DNA of 64,000 nt, taken from Rhodobacter calidifons (GTDB taxonomy: Bacteria > Pseudomonadota > Alphaproteobacteria > Rhodobacterales > Rhodobacteraceae). Numbering within the stretch: position 1 is the first letter of the stretch; every line of letters begins with the position of its first letter. The stretch spans positions 248,001-312,000 of the forward strand of contig NZ_JAANHS010000001.1 of assembly GCF_011174775.1 (NCBI RefSeq), in the 5' to 3' direction. The notes beneath the pieces are model-generated. The model was not told the origin of the DNA, ran no database searches, and saw only the letters and a list, made by a program, of their open reading frames with translations. This document shows positions 53,385 to 62,967 of the stretch, one piece after another. The position numbers were made by a program, and so were the translations under genes.

Positions 53385-54932
53385 CTACCCTAGATCGCCC
53401 GCAGCGGAAGGGGAAGTCCCGCCCAGCGCCAGGGGCGAGGGCTGGCGCTTCAGATCCTCGATCGACAGGGGAACCTCCGGCCGCGCCAGCCGGTTCCGCA
53501 CCACCCAGCGCAGGCGTGTCTGCGCCCGGGTGATCGCGACATAGGCCAGCCGCTTCCACAGCGGCACCCCGGCCTCGGACCGCCCCGATTGCGCCGCGGC
53601 ATAAAGATCGGGGGCAAAGACCTGCACCTCCTCCCATTGCGAGCCCTGCGCCTTGTGGATCGTCACCGCCGCGCCGTGCAGGAAGGCCGCCCCCATCCGC
53701 GCGGCATGCGGGATGAAGGGCTCTTCCTCGTCCGGCTTCTCGATCTTGATGATCGAGGCCGCGCTGACCTGCGGCTCCTCTGCCCCCACCACATGCAGCC
53801 GCGCGAACCCGTCGCGGTTGCCCTCGCCCAGGTAGATCACCTGCGCACCCTTGATCAGGCCGCGGGCCTCCAGGTCGATGCGCTTTTTCCGGTGCTTCAG
53901 CGGCAGTTCGATCCCGTCGCAGATCAGAGGCTCGCCCGGCAGCAGGGCGTCCTCCGGCGCGCCATAGGCCGCCCGGAAGGCCTGGATCAGCCGCACCCGC
54001 GTCGCGTTGCGCCAGACCAGGACCGGCGAGCGCGCCATCAACCCCGCCTCGACCCTTTCGGCCCAGACCACCCGGTCATCGGCCCGCGCCTTTTCCTGCA
54101 CCAGCGCCTCGAAATCCTGAAACCCCAGCCGGTCGTCGCCCAGCGCATGGGCGAGGTCCAGGATCGGATTGTCCTCTGCCTGCCGGTGGATGCGGTGCAG
54201 GATCAGCTTGCGGCCCTCGCTCAGCCGGTCGAACACCATCTGACCGGACTGGCCGACCGGGGCCAGCTGTGCGGGATCCCCGAACAGCACCAGCGTCGGG
54301 AAGATCTCGTGCAGATCCTCGAACTGGCGCTCGTCCAGCATCGAGGATTCATCGACCAGGCCCACATCCAGCGGCTCTTCCCGCCGTTTCCAGCCCTTGA
54401 TGAAGTCCGATCCCTTCAGCCCCGCCGCTGCCAGCGCGCCCGGAATGCTGGCGACCTGGCTGTAGAACGCATGCGCCCGGTCCAGCGCCAGATCGGTCAG
54501 CCCCTCGACCGAGGGGCGCGACCCCGTTCCCGCCAGCCATTCGGCGATCTTCTCGTATTCCGGGTCATAGACCGGGGTATAGAGAATCCGGTGGATCGTC
54601 GTCGCCGGCACCCCGCGCAGGCGCAACACGCTGGCCGCCTTGTTCGTGGGGGCCAGGATCGCCAGCGTCCGGCGGTCCTTGCGCCGGCGTCCCTCGTAAT
54701 CGCCGCTGATCACCTCGACGCCTGCGGCCTTCAGACCCTGGAAAAGCTCGGCCAGCAGCATGGTCTTGCCCGATCCCGCCTTGCCGAGCACCGCCAGCAC
54801 CGAGCTTCGCCCCTCGGCCATCGGGGTCAGAGCCCCTTCGGCAAGGTCGATCCCGGCCCCCAGGAAAGCGGCCGCGAGGCGATCATAGGCCTCGGCCTGG
54901 TCGTCGGAAAAGGTCAGAGCGGGCGCCTGCAT
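53385..54932 (-). CDS. RecD-like ATP-dependent DNA helicase
   Basis: 515 residues, superfamily 1B. Walker A GKAGSGKT (50-57), 'APTNKAASVLR' (motif Ia), 'VGLVDESSMLD' (motif II), 'FGDPAQLAPVG' (motif III), 'HRIHRQAEDNPIL' (motif IV) and the C-terminal UvrD-like 'AAVTIHKAQGSQWEEVQVF' and 'LAYVAITRAQTRL'. Related to RecD2/Dda-like helicases. TAG stop at 53385. RAM-domain gene starts 22 bp downstream. Confidence 0.88.
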   Translation of the reverse strand: MQAPALTFSDDQAEAYDRLAAAFLGAGIDLAEGALTPMAEGRSSVLAVLGKAGSGKTMLLAELFQGLKAAGVEVISGDYEGRRRKDRRTLAILAPTNKAASVLRLRGVPATTIHRILYTPVYDPEYEKIAEWLAGTGSRPSVEGLTDLALDRAHAFYSQVASIPGALAAAGLKGSDFIKGWKRREEPLDVGLVDESSMLDERQFEDLHEIFPTLVLFGDPAQLAPVGQSGQMVFDRLSEGRKLILHRIHRQAEDNPILDLAHALGDDRLGFQDFEALVQEKARADDRVVWAERVEAGLMARSPVLVWRNATRVRLIQAFRAAYGAPEDALLPGEPLICDGIELPLKHRKKRIDLEARGLIKGAQVIYLGEGNRDGFARLHVVGAEEPQVSAASIIKIEKPDEEEPFIPHAARMGAAFLHGAAVTIHKAQGSQWEEVQVFAPDLYAAAQSGRSEAGVPLWKRLAYVAITRAQTRLRWVVRNRLARPEVPLSIEDLKRQPSPLALGGTSPSAAGDLG

Positions 54933-54971
54933 GGTCGGACCATAGCCGTCAGGACCGGCAAGCGTAAGCCG

Positions 54972-55157
54972 TCAATGCATCTGCCGACCGGACGGCGGGG
55001 CGTGCGGCGCATCATCCTGTCCGTCCTGCGATTCCGCGATCTCGACCCTGGCCTCCTCAAGCGCCTCGGCCACCCGGGCGGCCAGGCGCGGAAGGTCGTT
55101 CCGGGTTGCAAAGGCAAGCAGATCCGACAGAACGTCGAAAACCCAGTCGTGGCGCAT
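54972..55157 (-). CDS. Small conserved-looking cytoplasmic protein
   Basis: 61 residues: 'MRHDWVFDVLSDLLAFATRN' then 'LPRLAARVAEALEEARVEI' and a disordered polar tail. Predicted as two amphipathic helices. I recall similar short proteins (DWVFDVL.DL) in Rhodobacterales but know no function. GAGGGACGG before ATG 55157 supports translation. Lies between the helicase and ccr. Confidence 0.6.
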   Translation of the reverse strand: MRHDWVFDVLSDLLAFATRNDLPRLAARVAEALEEARVEIAESQDGQDDAPHAPPSGRQMH

Positions 55158-55283
55158 TCCGTCCCTCGCCCGAAAGCTGTGCTGCCACGGCCCCCGGCAC
55201 CCTCGACAGGCGCCAGAGGTCGCGGCGACTCACTTAAGCACAGAAATCCGGCCGATGGGTGAATTCGTTGTCTGGGGTTGCGT

Positions 55284-56579
55284 CTAGCGGTTTCTGCTCG
55301 CCTCAAGCGTGTCCTCGAAGGTGCGCAGGCCGGTCCGCGGCGCCTGCACCAGCACCGCCATGTTGCCCGGCTTGTGCTGGTTCTTCCACATCAGCGTATG
55401 CGCCTTGGGGATGTCGGCCCAGGGGAAGACCTCGGACATGCAGGGGTCCAGCCTGCGCTCGATCATCAGCTTGTTGGCCGAGGACGCCTGCTTCAGATGC
55501 GCGAAGTGGCTGCCTTGCAGGCGCTTCTGGTGCATCCACATGTAGCGCACGTCGAAGGTGCAGTTGAAGCCGGTGGTGCCTGCGCAGATCACCACCATGC
55601 CGCCCTTCTTGCAGACCAGGCTCGAGACCGGGAAGGTCGCCTCGCCCGGATGCTCGAACACCATGTCGACGTTCACGCCCTTGCCGGTGATGTCCCAGAT
55701 CGCCTTGCCGAAGCGCCGCGCCTCCTTCAGCCACTCGTTGTATTCGGGGCTGTTGACCTTGGGCAGCTGCCCCCAGCATTTGAACTCGTTGCGATTGATG
55801 ACACCCTTTGCGCCCAGGCCCAGCACGAAATCGCGCTTCGATTCGTCGCTGATGACCCCGATCGCATTGGCACCGGCGGTGTTGATCAGCTGGATCGCAT
55901 AGGAACCCAGGCCCCCCGACGCCCCCCAGACCAGCACGTTCTGCCCCGGCTTCAGGTCATGCGGCTCATGCCCGAAGAGCATCCGGTAGGCGGTGGCCAG
56001 CGTCAGGGTGTAGCAGGCCGATTCCTCCCAGGTCAGATGCTTCGGGCGCGGCATCAGCTGCTGGGCCTGCACCCGGGTGAACTGGGCGAAGCTGCCGTCC
56101 GGCGTCTCGTAGCCCCAGATCCGCTGGCTGGGGCTGAACATCGGGTCGCCACCGTTGCATTCCTCGTCGTCGCCGTCGTCCTGGTTGCAGTGGATCACCA
56201 CCTCATCGCCGACCTTCCAGCGCTTGACCTTGTCTCCCACCGCCCAGACGATGCCCGAGGCATCCGACCCCGCGATGTGATAGGGCTGCTTGTGCCCGTC
56301 GAACGGGCTGATCGGCTGGCCCAGCCCCGCCCAGACCCCGTTGTAGTTGACGCCCGCCGCCATCACCAGGACCAGGACCTCGTGGCTGTCGATGGTCCAG
56401 GTGTCCACCACCTCCTGCTGCATGGCCTGTTCCGGGGGGCCGTGCCGGTCGCGCCGGATCGCCCAGGCATACATCTGCTTCGGGACATGCCCCAGCGGCG
56501 GCATTTCGCCCAGCTCGTACAGGTCCTTCTTCGGCGCGTCGTAGATCACCTGGGCGTTTTGCGTATCCAAAGCCAACAT
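55284..56579 (-). CDS. ccrA: Crotonyl-CoA carboxylase/reductase
   Basis: 431 residues. MDR-family reductase: 'NYNGVWAGLGQPISPF', 'HIAGSDASGIVWAVGD', NADPH loop 'VLVWGASGGLGSYAIQL', 'FEHPGEATFPVSSL' and 'AGTTGFNCTFDVRYMWMHQK' (cut: TGFNCTFDVRYMWMHQ). It reductively carboxylates crotonyl-CoA to ethylmalonyl-CoA with NADPH and CO2, the key step of the ethylmalonyl-CoA pathway for C2 assimilation and PHB-linked carbon flow. ecm lies about 1.6 kb away. ATG 56579 with GGAGG very close. Confidence 0.95.
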   Translation of the reverse strand: MLALDTQNAQVIYDAPKKDLYELGEMPPLGHVPKQMYAWAIRRDRHGPPEQAMQQEVVDTWTIDSHEVLVLVMAAGVNYNGVWAGLGQPISPFDGHKQPYHIAGSDASGIVWAVGDKVKRWKVGDEVVIHCNQDDGDDEECNGGDPMFSPSQRIWGYETPDGSFAQFTRVQAQQLMPRPKHLTWEESACYTLTLATAYRMLFGHEPHDLKPGQNVLVWGASGGLGSYAIQLINTAGANAIGVISDESKRDFVLGLGAKGVINRNEFKCWGQLPKVNSPEYNEWLKEARRFGKAIWDITGKGVNVDMVFEHPGEATFPVSSLVCKKGGMVVICAGTTGFNCTFDVRYMWMHQKRLQGSHFAHLKQASSANKLMIERRLDPCMSEVFPWADIPKAHTLMWKNQHKPGNMAVLVQAPRTGLRTFEDTLEASRNR

Positions 56580-56642
56580 AGCCTCCAACCTTATGCCGCG
56601 CCGCAGAATCGCTGCGCCCTCGGCAGCAGATAAACTTTCTCC

Positions 56643-56656
56643 GCGCAACTTTGCAA
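56643..56656 (-). promoter_or_regulatory. TTGCAAAGTTGCGC motif upstream of ccrA
   Basis: On the minus strand a tandem TTGCAAA-GTTGCG lies about 65-78 bases before the ccrA ATG. It resembles the TTTGCAA-type sites of the RamB/PccR short-chain acyl-CoA regulators known from Rhodobacterales. Only the resemblance is claimed. Confidence 0.35.
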
Positions 56657-56682
56657 TAGTCTGAATGACCGATATTGAAATT

Positions 56683-58041
56683 TTATGTCTGCGGCGTCGC
56701 AGAAAGATCGGTTGCCGGCACCGATTCCGCGTAGAATGCCAGCAAGGCACGCTCAGAGGCCACGGGCTGCAAGGCGTCACTCACGATCCCCCGGCGGATC
56801 AGCGGCACCAGCCCCTCATCGAGGATCGCGCCGATCCCGTGTGGCGGCAGCTTCAGGACCGCACCCCGCGCCTGCAAGGCCGCGATCAGGCGTTCCACGC
56901 GCGCCGCCAACTCTTCTCGGCTGGCCGCCCCCTCGCCCAGCGCCTTCGCCACCAGAGGCACCGGCAGGACCGGCACCACCACAGCGACCGCCGCCATCAG
57001 CCGCGCACCCAGCGTATCGACGGTCCCGCCGCCCGCCAGATGCTCACGCAGGCTGACCGGCGCGCCGAACGCCGCTGCGGCCGTCCCGAACCCCTTCGTC
57101 CGGCCCCGGAACCGCGCCCACAGGAACCCGATCGCGTGCCAGGCGACCCAGAGCGGCCGGTTGCGGAACCGCCGCGTCTCCGACTGCGCAGCCTCGACCA
57201 GCACCCGGTCCTCCAGAACCCGGTCATAGGCCAGGCCCACCGGGACAAAGACCACATCGCGGTCCCCCGGCTCCCAGCCCTCCACGATATAGCTCAGCAG
57301 ACCCAGCTTTGCCGGCCCCACCCGCCCATCCAGGCTCAGCCCGCCTTCGGGGAAGATCGCCTGCGTCGTCCCCTCCTCGGTCGCCATCTGCACATAGCGC
57401 GCCAGCACGCGGCGATACAAAGCGTTCCGGCTACCCCGCCGGATGAAATAGGCCCCCATCGAACGGATCAGCGCCGACAGGGGCCAGACCCGCGCCCATT
57501 CGCCCACCGCATAGCTGACGGCCGATCGGTCCGCGACCAGCCATGTCACCAGCACATAGTCCATGTTGCTGCGATGGTTCATCACGAAGATCACCGTGGC
57601 CTTCGGGTCCAGATGCGCCAGCGCCTGATCCACCTTGCCGACCCGCACGCGATACAAGAGCCGGCTCAGCCATTTCGCCGCCCGAGTGCCAAAGCCGAAG
57701 TAGACCGTCGCGGAAAACCCCGGCACGATCTCGCGGGCATAGCGCCGGGCCTCCTCGAAGGCGACTTCCCCCGGCACGCCCGTCTCGGCCGCATGGGCCA
57801 TTGCGGCCTCGACCACCTTCTGGTCATAGGCCAGCCGCGCCACCATGTCCGACCGCCGGGCCAGCTTGAACAGGTCGATCTTGCGGTCCAGCCGCGCGTT
57901 CAGCTGCGACAGCGCCTTCTCGGCCCGCCGCCGGAAGAACCAGCGCACGGATGGAAACAGGAAATGCGTGGCAAAGCTGATCGCGGCGAACCCCAGGATC
58001 AGGACAAGCAACCAGACCGGAACCGCCACCGTGCCGAACAT
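56683..58041 (-). CDS. PlsB-like glycerol-3-phosphate/1-acylglycerol-3-phosphate acyltransferase
   Basis: About 452 residues. An N-terminal membrane span ('VPVWLLVLILGFAAISF') then a PlsC/PlsB-type acyltransferase domain: NHRSNMD (H-x4-D catalytic motif), 'RRGSRNALYRRVLARY' and 'AIFPEGGLSLDGR' (acceptor phosphate-binding). It probably makes lysophosphatidate or phosphatidate. ATG 58041 is preferred over TTG 58059. It sits between ccrA and ecm and divergently from ecm. Confidence 0.8.
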   Translation of the reverse strand: MFGTVAVPVWLLVLILGFAAISFATHFLFPSVRWFFRRRAEKALSQLNARLDRKIDLFKLARRSDMVARLAYDQKVVEAAMAHAAETGVPGEVAFEEARRYAREIVPGFSATVYFGFGTRAAKWLSRLLYRVRVGKVDQALAHLDPKATVIFVMNHRSNMDYVLVTWLVADRSAVSYAVGEWARVWPLSALIRSMGAYFIRRGSRNALYRRVLARYVQMATEEGTTQAIFPEGGLSLDGRVGPAKLGLLSYIVEGWEPGDRDVVFVPVGLAYDRVLEDRVLVEAAQSETRRFRNRPLWVAWHAIGFLWARFRGRTKGFGTAAAAFGAPVSLREHLAGGGTVDTLGARLMAAVAVVVPVLPVPLVAKALGEGAASREELAARVERLIAALQARGAVLKLPPHGIGAILDEGLVPLIRRGIVSDALQPVASERALLAFYAESVPATDLSATPQT

Positions 58042-58226
58042 CGGCAAAGCCTGCCCCAAACCGCCCCCCGCGTCGATGACTTCGTCGCGCCCCGGCCCCG
58101 TCCCGCGACGAGACGCCGAAGGCGCACAAGCGGCATCGCCGCAGCGCAGCGATTGACATTGGCATGATCTTTCCCGTATGCCATCCCTAACGCAATAAAA
58201 TTACCGCCGCGACTCGCGAGGCTCCG

Positions 58227-60182
58227 ATGACCGCTGAAAAACCCTGGCTCTTCCGCACCTATGCCGGCCATTCCACCGCCGCGGCGTCGAATGCGCTGTA
58301 TCGCACCAATCTGGCCAAGGGTCAGACCGGCCTGTCGGTCGCCTTCGACCTGCCGACCCAGACCGGCTACGACAGCGACGACCCGCGCGCGCGCGGCGAG
58401 GTCGGCAAGGTCGGCGTCCCCGTCGCCCATCTCGGCGACATGCGCACCCTGTTCGCGGACATCCCGCTCGAACAGATGAACACCTCGATGACGATCAACG
58501 CCACCGCCCCCTGGCTTCTGGCGCTCTACATCGCCGTGGCCGAGGAACAGGGCGCGGACGTGTCCAGACTCCAGGGCACGGTGCAGAACGACATCATCAA
58601 GGAATACCTCTCCCGCGGCACCTACATCCTGCCGCCCGAGCCCTCGCTCCGCCTCATCACCGATGTCGCGGCCTACACCGGCAGACACCTGCCGAAGTGG
58701 AACCCGATGAACGTCTGCTCCTACCACCTGCAAGAGGCCGGGGCCACGCCGGAACAGGAACTGGCCTTCGCGCTCGCCACCGCCTGTGCGGTCCTAGATG
58801 ATCTGAAAGTGAAAGTTCCTGCCGCAGATTTCCCTGCAATGGCGGGCAGAATGTCGTTTTTTGTCAATGCCGGCATCCGCTTCGTGACCGAGCTGTGCAA
58901 GATGCGCGCCTTCACCGCGCTCTGGGATGAACTGCTCGAAACCCGCTACGGCATCGCCGACCCGAAGTTCCGCCGCTTCCGCTATGGGGTGCAGGTGAAC
59001 TCTCTCGGCCTGACCGAACAGCAGCCGGAAAACAACGTCTACCGCATCCTGATCGAGATGCTGGCCGTCACGCTTTCGAAGAACGCCCGCGCCCGCGCCG
59101 TCCAGCTGCCCGCCTGGAACGAGGCGCTGGGCCTGCCCCGCCCCTGGGATCAGCAATGGTCGCTGCGCATGCAGCAGATCCTGGCCTACGAGACCGACCT
59201 GCTGGAATATGACGACCTCTTCGACGGCAACCCCGCCATCGAGCGCAAGGTCAACGAACTGAAGGCCGGGGCTCTGGAAGAACTCGCCCATATCGACGCG
59301 ATGGGCGGGGCCGTCGCCGCCATCGCCTACATGAAGGGCCGCCTGGTCGAGGCCAATGCCGAACGTCTTGCCCGGATCGAATCCGGCGCGACCACCGTGG
59401 TCGGTGTCAACCGCTTCACCACGACCGAACCCTCCCCCCTCGCCACCGGCGAAGGCGCGATCATGCAGGCCGACCCGCAGGCCGAGGCCGACCAATGCGC
59501 CCGCCTTGCCGCCTGGCGCGAGGCCCGCGACCCGCAGAAGGTCGCCGAAGCCCTCGCCGCCCTCCGCCAGGCCGCCCAGGCCGGCGAAAACATCATGCCT
59601 GCCTCGATCCTCTGCGCCAGGGCGGGCGTCACCACCGGCGAATGGGGCGGGGCGATGCGCGCGCTTTACGGCGAATACCGCGCGCCCACCGGCGTCAGCC
59701 GGAACCCGTCCAACCGCACCGAGGGCCTTGAACCCGTCCGCGACGCCGTCGCCGCCGTGGCCACCAAACTCGGCCGCCCGGTGCGGCTCCTCCTCGGCAA
59801 ACCCGGCCTCGACGGCCATTCAAACGGCGCCGAACAGATCGCCGCCCGCGCCCGCGACTGCGGGATCGAGATCACCTATGACGGCATCCGCCTGACCCCG
59901 CAGGAAATCGTCACTGCCGCCGCCGAGAAACAGCCCGATGTGATTGGCCTGTCCATCCTGTCCGGCAGCCACCTGCCCCTGATCCGCGAAACGCTCGACC
60001 TGATGCGCCAGCACGGCCTGACCCAACCCCTTGTTGTCGGCGGCATCATTCCCGACGACGACGCGCAGAGGCTGAAGGCGATGGGCGTGGCGCAGGTCTA
60101 TACGCCCAAGGACTTCCAGCTGAACCGGATCATGCTGGATCTGGTGGCGCTCGCCGACCCCGCGCCGGTCGCGGCGGAATAG
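58227..60182 (+). CDS. ecm: Ethylmalonyl-CoA mutase (B12-dependent)
   Basis: 651 residues. A mutase barrel ('[20 protein letters not shown]', '[18 protein letters not shown]', '[18 protein letters not shown]', '[11 protein letters not shown]') and a C-terminal cobalamin domain with D529-G-H531-x-x-G (LDGHSNG). It turns (2R)-ethylmalonyl-CoA into methylsuccinyl-CoA. Shorter and distinct from methylmalonyl-CoA mutase, and paired with ccrA nearby. No cobalamin riboswitch is visible in the leader. Confidence 0.93.
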   Translation: MTAEKPWLFRTYAGHSTAAASNALYRTNLAKGQTGLSVAFDLPTQTGYDSDDPRARGEVGKVGVPVAHLGDMRTLFADIPLEQMNTSMTINATAPWLLALYIAVAEEQGADVSRLQGTVQNDIIKEYLSRGTYILPPEPSLRLITDVAAYTGRHLPKWNPMNVCSYHLQEAGATPEQELAFALATACAVLDDLKVKVPAADFPAMAGRMSFFVNAGIRFVTELCKMRAFTALWDELLETRYGIADPKFRRFRYGVQVNSLGLTEQQPENNVYRILIEMLAVTLSKNARARAVQLPAWNEALGLPRPWDQQWSLRMQQILAYETDLLEYDDLFDGNPAIERKVNELKAGALEELAHIDAMGGAVAAIAYMKGRLVEANAERLARIESGATTVVGVNRFTTTEPSPLATGEGAIMQADPQAEADQCARLAAWREARDPQKVAEALAALRQAAQAGENIMPASILCARAGVTTGEWGGAMRALYGEYRAPTGVSRNPSNRTEGLEPVRDAVAAVATKLGRPVRLLLGKPGLDGHSNGAEQIAARARDCGIEITYDGIRLTPQEIVTAAAEKQPDVIGLSILSGSHLPLIRETLDLMRQHGLTQPLVVGGIIPDDDAQRLKAMGVAQVYTPKDFQLNRIMLDLVALADPAPVAAE

Positions 60183-60221
60183 GGCGCCGAACCCGCGCCT
60201 CCGCGCGCTTCGGGCGGCGCC
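60183..60221 (+). terminator. GC-rich hairpin after ecm
   Basis: GGCGCCG (60183-60189), a 2-base AA bulge and CCCG (60192-60195) pair with CGGG (60211-60214) and CGGCGCC (60215-60221). It begins one base after the stop. No T-tract; the remaining 170 bp to deoD show no gene. Confidence 0.5.
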
Positions 60222-60390
60222 ACGATGGCTGACGATCTTCAGTCGGCTTTTCGTGCCATCCGGTGCGCCATCTCTCCCTACCGGCTTGCGGCCTGGCCTG
60301 TTGATCGGGCAGGGTGCGCGCGACACGCAGTCGAAACAGTTGACCCCTAGGCAATGCGTTGCTGCGCAACCGACCAGGAATGAGGGACAG

Positions 60391-61095
60391 ATGACCTTCC
60401 ACATCGGCGCCAGGCCGGGCGAGATTGCCGAAACCGTGCTGCTGCCCGGCGACCCCTACCGTGCCCGCTGGGCCGCGCAGACCTTCCTCAAGGACGCGGT
60501 TCTGGTGAACGAGGTGCGCGGGATGCTGGGCTATACCGGCACCTGGAACGGCCACCGCGTCACCATCCACGGGTCCGGCATGGGGATGCCCTCGCTGTCG
60601 ATCTATGCCAACGAACTGATCCGCGACTACGGGGCCAAAACCCTGATCCGCATCGGCTCGGCCGGGGCCCTGCCCGAACATGTCAAGGTCCGAGACGTGA
60701 TCCTTGCCCAGACCTGCTCGACTGTCGGCTCGCCCTCCCGGACGATCTTGAAGGAACTGAACTTCGCCCCCTGCGCCGATTTCCACCTGCTTTCCAAGGC
60801 TTACGCCGCCGCCATGGCCCGCGGCACACCCGTCCATGTCGGCGGGATCTATTCCTCGGATACCTTCTACGACGAACGCCCCGACCTGTCGGAACAACTC
60901 CTCCGCCACGGCTGCCTGGGGGTCGAGATGGAGGCGGCCGAACTGTATATGGTCGCCGCCCGCCACGGCGCACGGGCGCTTGCCGTCCTCACCGTCTCCG
61001 ACCACATCACGACCGGAGAGGCCCTGCCCGCCGACCAGCGCGAACGCAGCTTCGGCGCGATGGTGGAAATCGCGCTGGAGGCGGCCTTTGCCTGA
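60391..61095 (+). CDS. deoD: Purine-nucleoside phosphorylase, DeoD type
   Basis: 234 residues, NP-I family. '[17 protein letters not shown]', '[17 protein letters not shown]', '[16 protein letters not shown]', '[13 protein letters not shown]' and '[12 protein letters not shown]' are the DeoD landmarks (hexameric, using phosphate to cleave purine nucleosides). GAGGGACAG before ATG 60391. A longer frame upstream to 60253 lacks support. Confidence 0.94.
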   Translation: MTFHIGARPGEIAETVLLPGDPYRARWAAQTFLKDAVLVNEVRGMLGYTGTWNGHRVTIHGSGMGMPSLSIYANELIRDYGAKTLIRIGSAGALPEHVKVRDVILAQTCSTVGSPSRTILKELNFAPCADFHLLSKAYAAAMARGTPVHVGGIYSSDTFYDERPDLSEQLLRHGCLGVEMEAAELYMVAARHGARALAVLTVSDHITTGEALPADQRERSFGAMVEIALEAAFA

Positions 61096-61097
61096 CC

Positions 61098-61114
61098 CCT
61101 TGCGCCGCGCAAGG
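61098..61114 (+). terminator. Hairpin after deoD
   Basis: CCTTGCG (61098-61104) pairs with CGCAAGG (61108-61114) with a 3-base loop, two bases after the deoD stop. No T-tract. Confidence 0.4.
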
Positions 61115-61152
61115 CGGCTTCCATCTCTGCTTGCCAAGACAAGGTGCGCCGC

Positions 61153-61587
61153 ATGACCCGTCGCCGTCTGGTGCTTTTCCTGCCCGTCGCGCTCCTCGCT
61201 ACCGGGTCAGGGTATGCTTTGCTGCAACCGGCAATGGTCGGGTCAACGCTTGACGCCGAAACCGCCTTTCGGCGTACCAGGGCAGGCGATCTTCTGCTGA
61301 TCGACATCCGCCAGCCCGACGAATGGGCCGCGACCGGCAGCCCGCAGGGCGCGCACCGGCTTGACCTGCGCAGCCGCGATTTCCTCGACCGGCTTTCGAT
61401 GCTTGCAAACGGCGACCGCAACCGCCCCATCGCCCTGATCTGCGCCACCGGCGGCCGGTCCGCCCGCCTGGCACGCGCCCTGACCAGGGCCGGTTTCACC
61501 AATGTCCTCGACGTCTCCGAAGGCATGCTCGGCTCTTCCGCCGGTCCCGGCTGGCTTGGCCGTGGCCTGCCCACCGTCACCGACTGA
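61153..61587 (+). CDS. Membrane-anchored or exported rhodanese-like protein
   Basis: 144 residues. A basic N-terminus and hydrophobic segment (MTRRRLVLFLPVALLATGSG) suggest export or anchoring. The rhodanese domain has 'LLLIDIRQPDEWAATGSPQG' and the active loop CATGGR (C97 to R102), so it should be a working persulfide carrier. ATG 61153 with AAGG upstream; GTG at 61144 is an alternative. Unlinked in function to deoD. Confidence 0.85.
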   Translation: MTRRRLVLFLPVALLATGSGYALLQPAMVGSTLDAETAFRRTRAGDLLLIDIRQPDEWAATGSPQGAHRLDLRSRDFLDRLSMLANGDRNRPIALICATGGRSARLARALTRAGFTNVLDVSEGMLGSSAGPGWLGRGLPTVTD

Positions 61588-61653
61588 CCGCATCCCGCGC
61601 TTGCATCTGCCGCGCCGGGCGGCTTTCCTCTGCCGACCTGATCGGAGTCCGTC

Positions 61654-62967
61654 ATGCCCCACCTCGCCCCCCGCCCCTGGGTCCCGACCGAGACCCATGT
61701 CCAACGCCTTGCCGCCGAGGCCGCGAAACCCTCTGCCCAGGTTGCCGCCCGCCTCGACGCGCTTATCGCCCGCAATCGCGAAATCCACGATCAGGACTGC
61801 TTCAACCTCAACCCCGCGACCAATGTGATGAACCCGCGGGCCGAGGTCGCGCTGGCCTCCGGCCTCGGCTCCCGCCCCTCGCTGGGCTACCCCGGCGACA
61901 AGTATGAAATGGGGCTTGAGGCGATCGAGGAGATCGAGGTCATCGCCGCCGAACTTGCCGCCGAGATCTTCCAGGCGCGTTTCGCCGAAATCCGCGTCGG
62001 CTCCGGCGCGCTGGCCAACCTCTACGGCTTCATGGCGCTGGCCAGACCGGGCGACAGTATCATCGCGCCCCCTGCCAGCATCGGCGGCCACGTCACCCAT
62101 CACGCCGCCGGTTGCGCGGGGCTTTACGGGCTGACCACCCACCCCGCCCCCATCGACGCCGACGGCTACACGCTTGATCTTTCGGCCCTCCACGACCTCG
62201 CCCACGCCGTCCGTCCGAAGGTCATCACCATCGGCGGCAGCCTGAACCTGTTCCCCCACCCGGTGGCCGAGGTCCGCAAGATCGCCGATCAGGTGGGCGC
62301 CAAGGTCCTGTTCGACGCCGCCCATCAATGCGGCATCATCGCCGGGGGCGTCTGGGCCAACCCGCTCACCGAAGGCGCGCATCTGATGACCATGTCCACC
62401 TACAAGAGCCTCGGCGGCCCTGCCGGAGGCCTGATCGTCACCAACGATGCCACCATCGCCGAACGCCTCGACGCCATCGCCTTCCCCGGCCTCACCGCCA
62501 ACTTCGACGCCGCGAAATCGGCGGCGCTGGCCTATACCCTCCTCGACTGGCGCGACCACGGCGTAGCCTATGCCACGGCCATGGTGGAGCTCGCAAAGGC
62601 CCTCGCCCGCGAACTCACCCAACTCGGCCTCCCCGTCTTCGCCGCCGACCGGGGCGCCACCACCTCGCACCAGTTCGCCATCGAGGCCGCCCCCTATGGC
62701 GGCGGCCAGGCCGCCTCGAAAACCCTCAGGAAAGCCGGCTTCCTCGCCTGCGGCATCGGCCTGCCCCTCCCCGACGTGCCGGGCGACCTGAACGGCCTGC
62801 GCCTCGGCACGCCGGAACTCGTCCGCCGCGGCGTCACCCCCGCCGACGCCCCCGCGCTGGCCAGCCTCATCGCCGAAGCCCTGCGCTCCAACGCCCCCGA
62901 AACCCTCGCCCCCCGCACCAAGGCGCTGCGCGCCCGGTTTCAGGGCCTGCATTATGTTACGCCATGA
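61654..62967 (+). CDS. Serine hydroxymethyltransferase-like PLP enzyme
   Basis: 437 residues of fold type I. PLP-binding Lys is K251 (STYKSLGGPAGG), with 'DAAHQCGIIAGG' (aspartate-histidine pair over the ring) and 'GSGALANLYGFMAL'. N-terminal 'LNPATNVMNPRAEVALASGL' resembles SHMT 'LIASEN...' only weakly. The divergence from GlyA suggests another substrate, perhaps another beta-hydroxy amino acid. GGAG before ATG 61654. The next gene overlaps its stop. Confidence 0.82.
   Translation: MPHLAPRPWVPTETHVQRLAAEAAKPSAQVAARLDALIARNREIHDQDCFNLNPATNVMNPRAEVALASGLGSRPSLGYPGDKYEMGLEAIEEIEVIAAELAAEIFQARFAEIRVGSGALANLYGFMALARPGDSIIAPPASIGGHVTHHAAGCAGLYGLTTHPAPIDADGYTLDLSALHDLAHAVRPKVITIGGSLNLFPHPVAEVRKIADQVGAKVLFDAAHQCGIIAGGVWANPLTEGAHLMTMSTYKSLGGPAGGLIVTNDATIAERLDAIAFPGLTANFDAAKSAALAYTLLDWRDHGVAYATAMVELAKALARELTQLGLPVFAADRGATTSHQFAIEAAPYGGGQAASKTLRKAGFLACGIGLPLPDVPGDLNGLRLGTPELVRRGVTPADAPALASLIAEALRSNAPETLAPRTKALRARFQGLHYVTP

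Noticed and set aside
58060-58226. Cobalamin riboswitch in the leader of ecm
   Set aside because: No B12-box-like sequence or extended stems are visible in the 167-bp leader.
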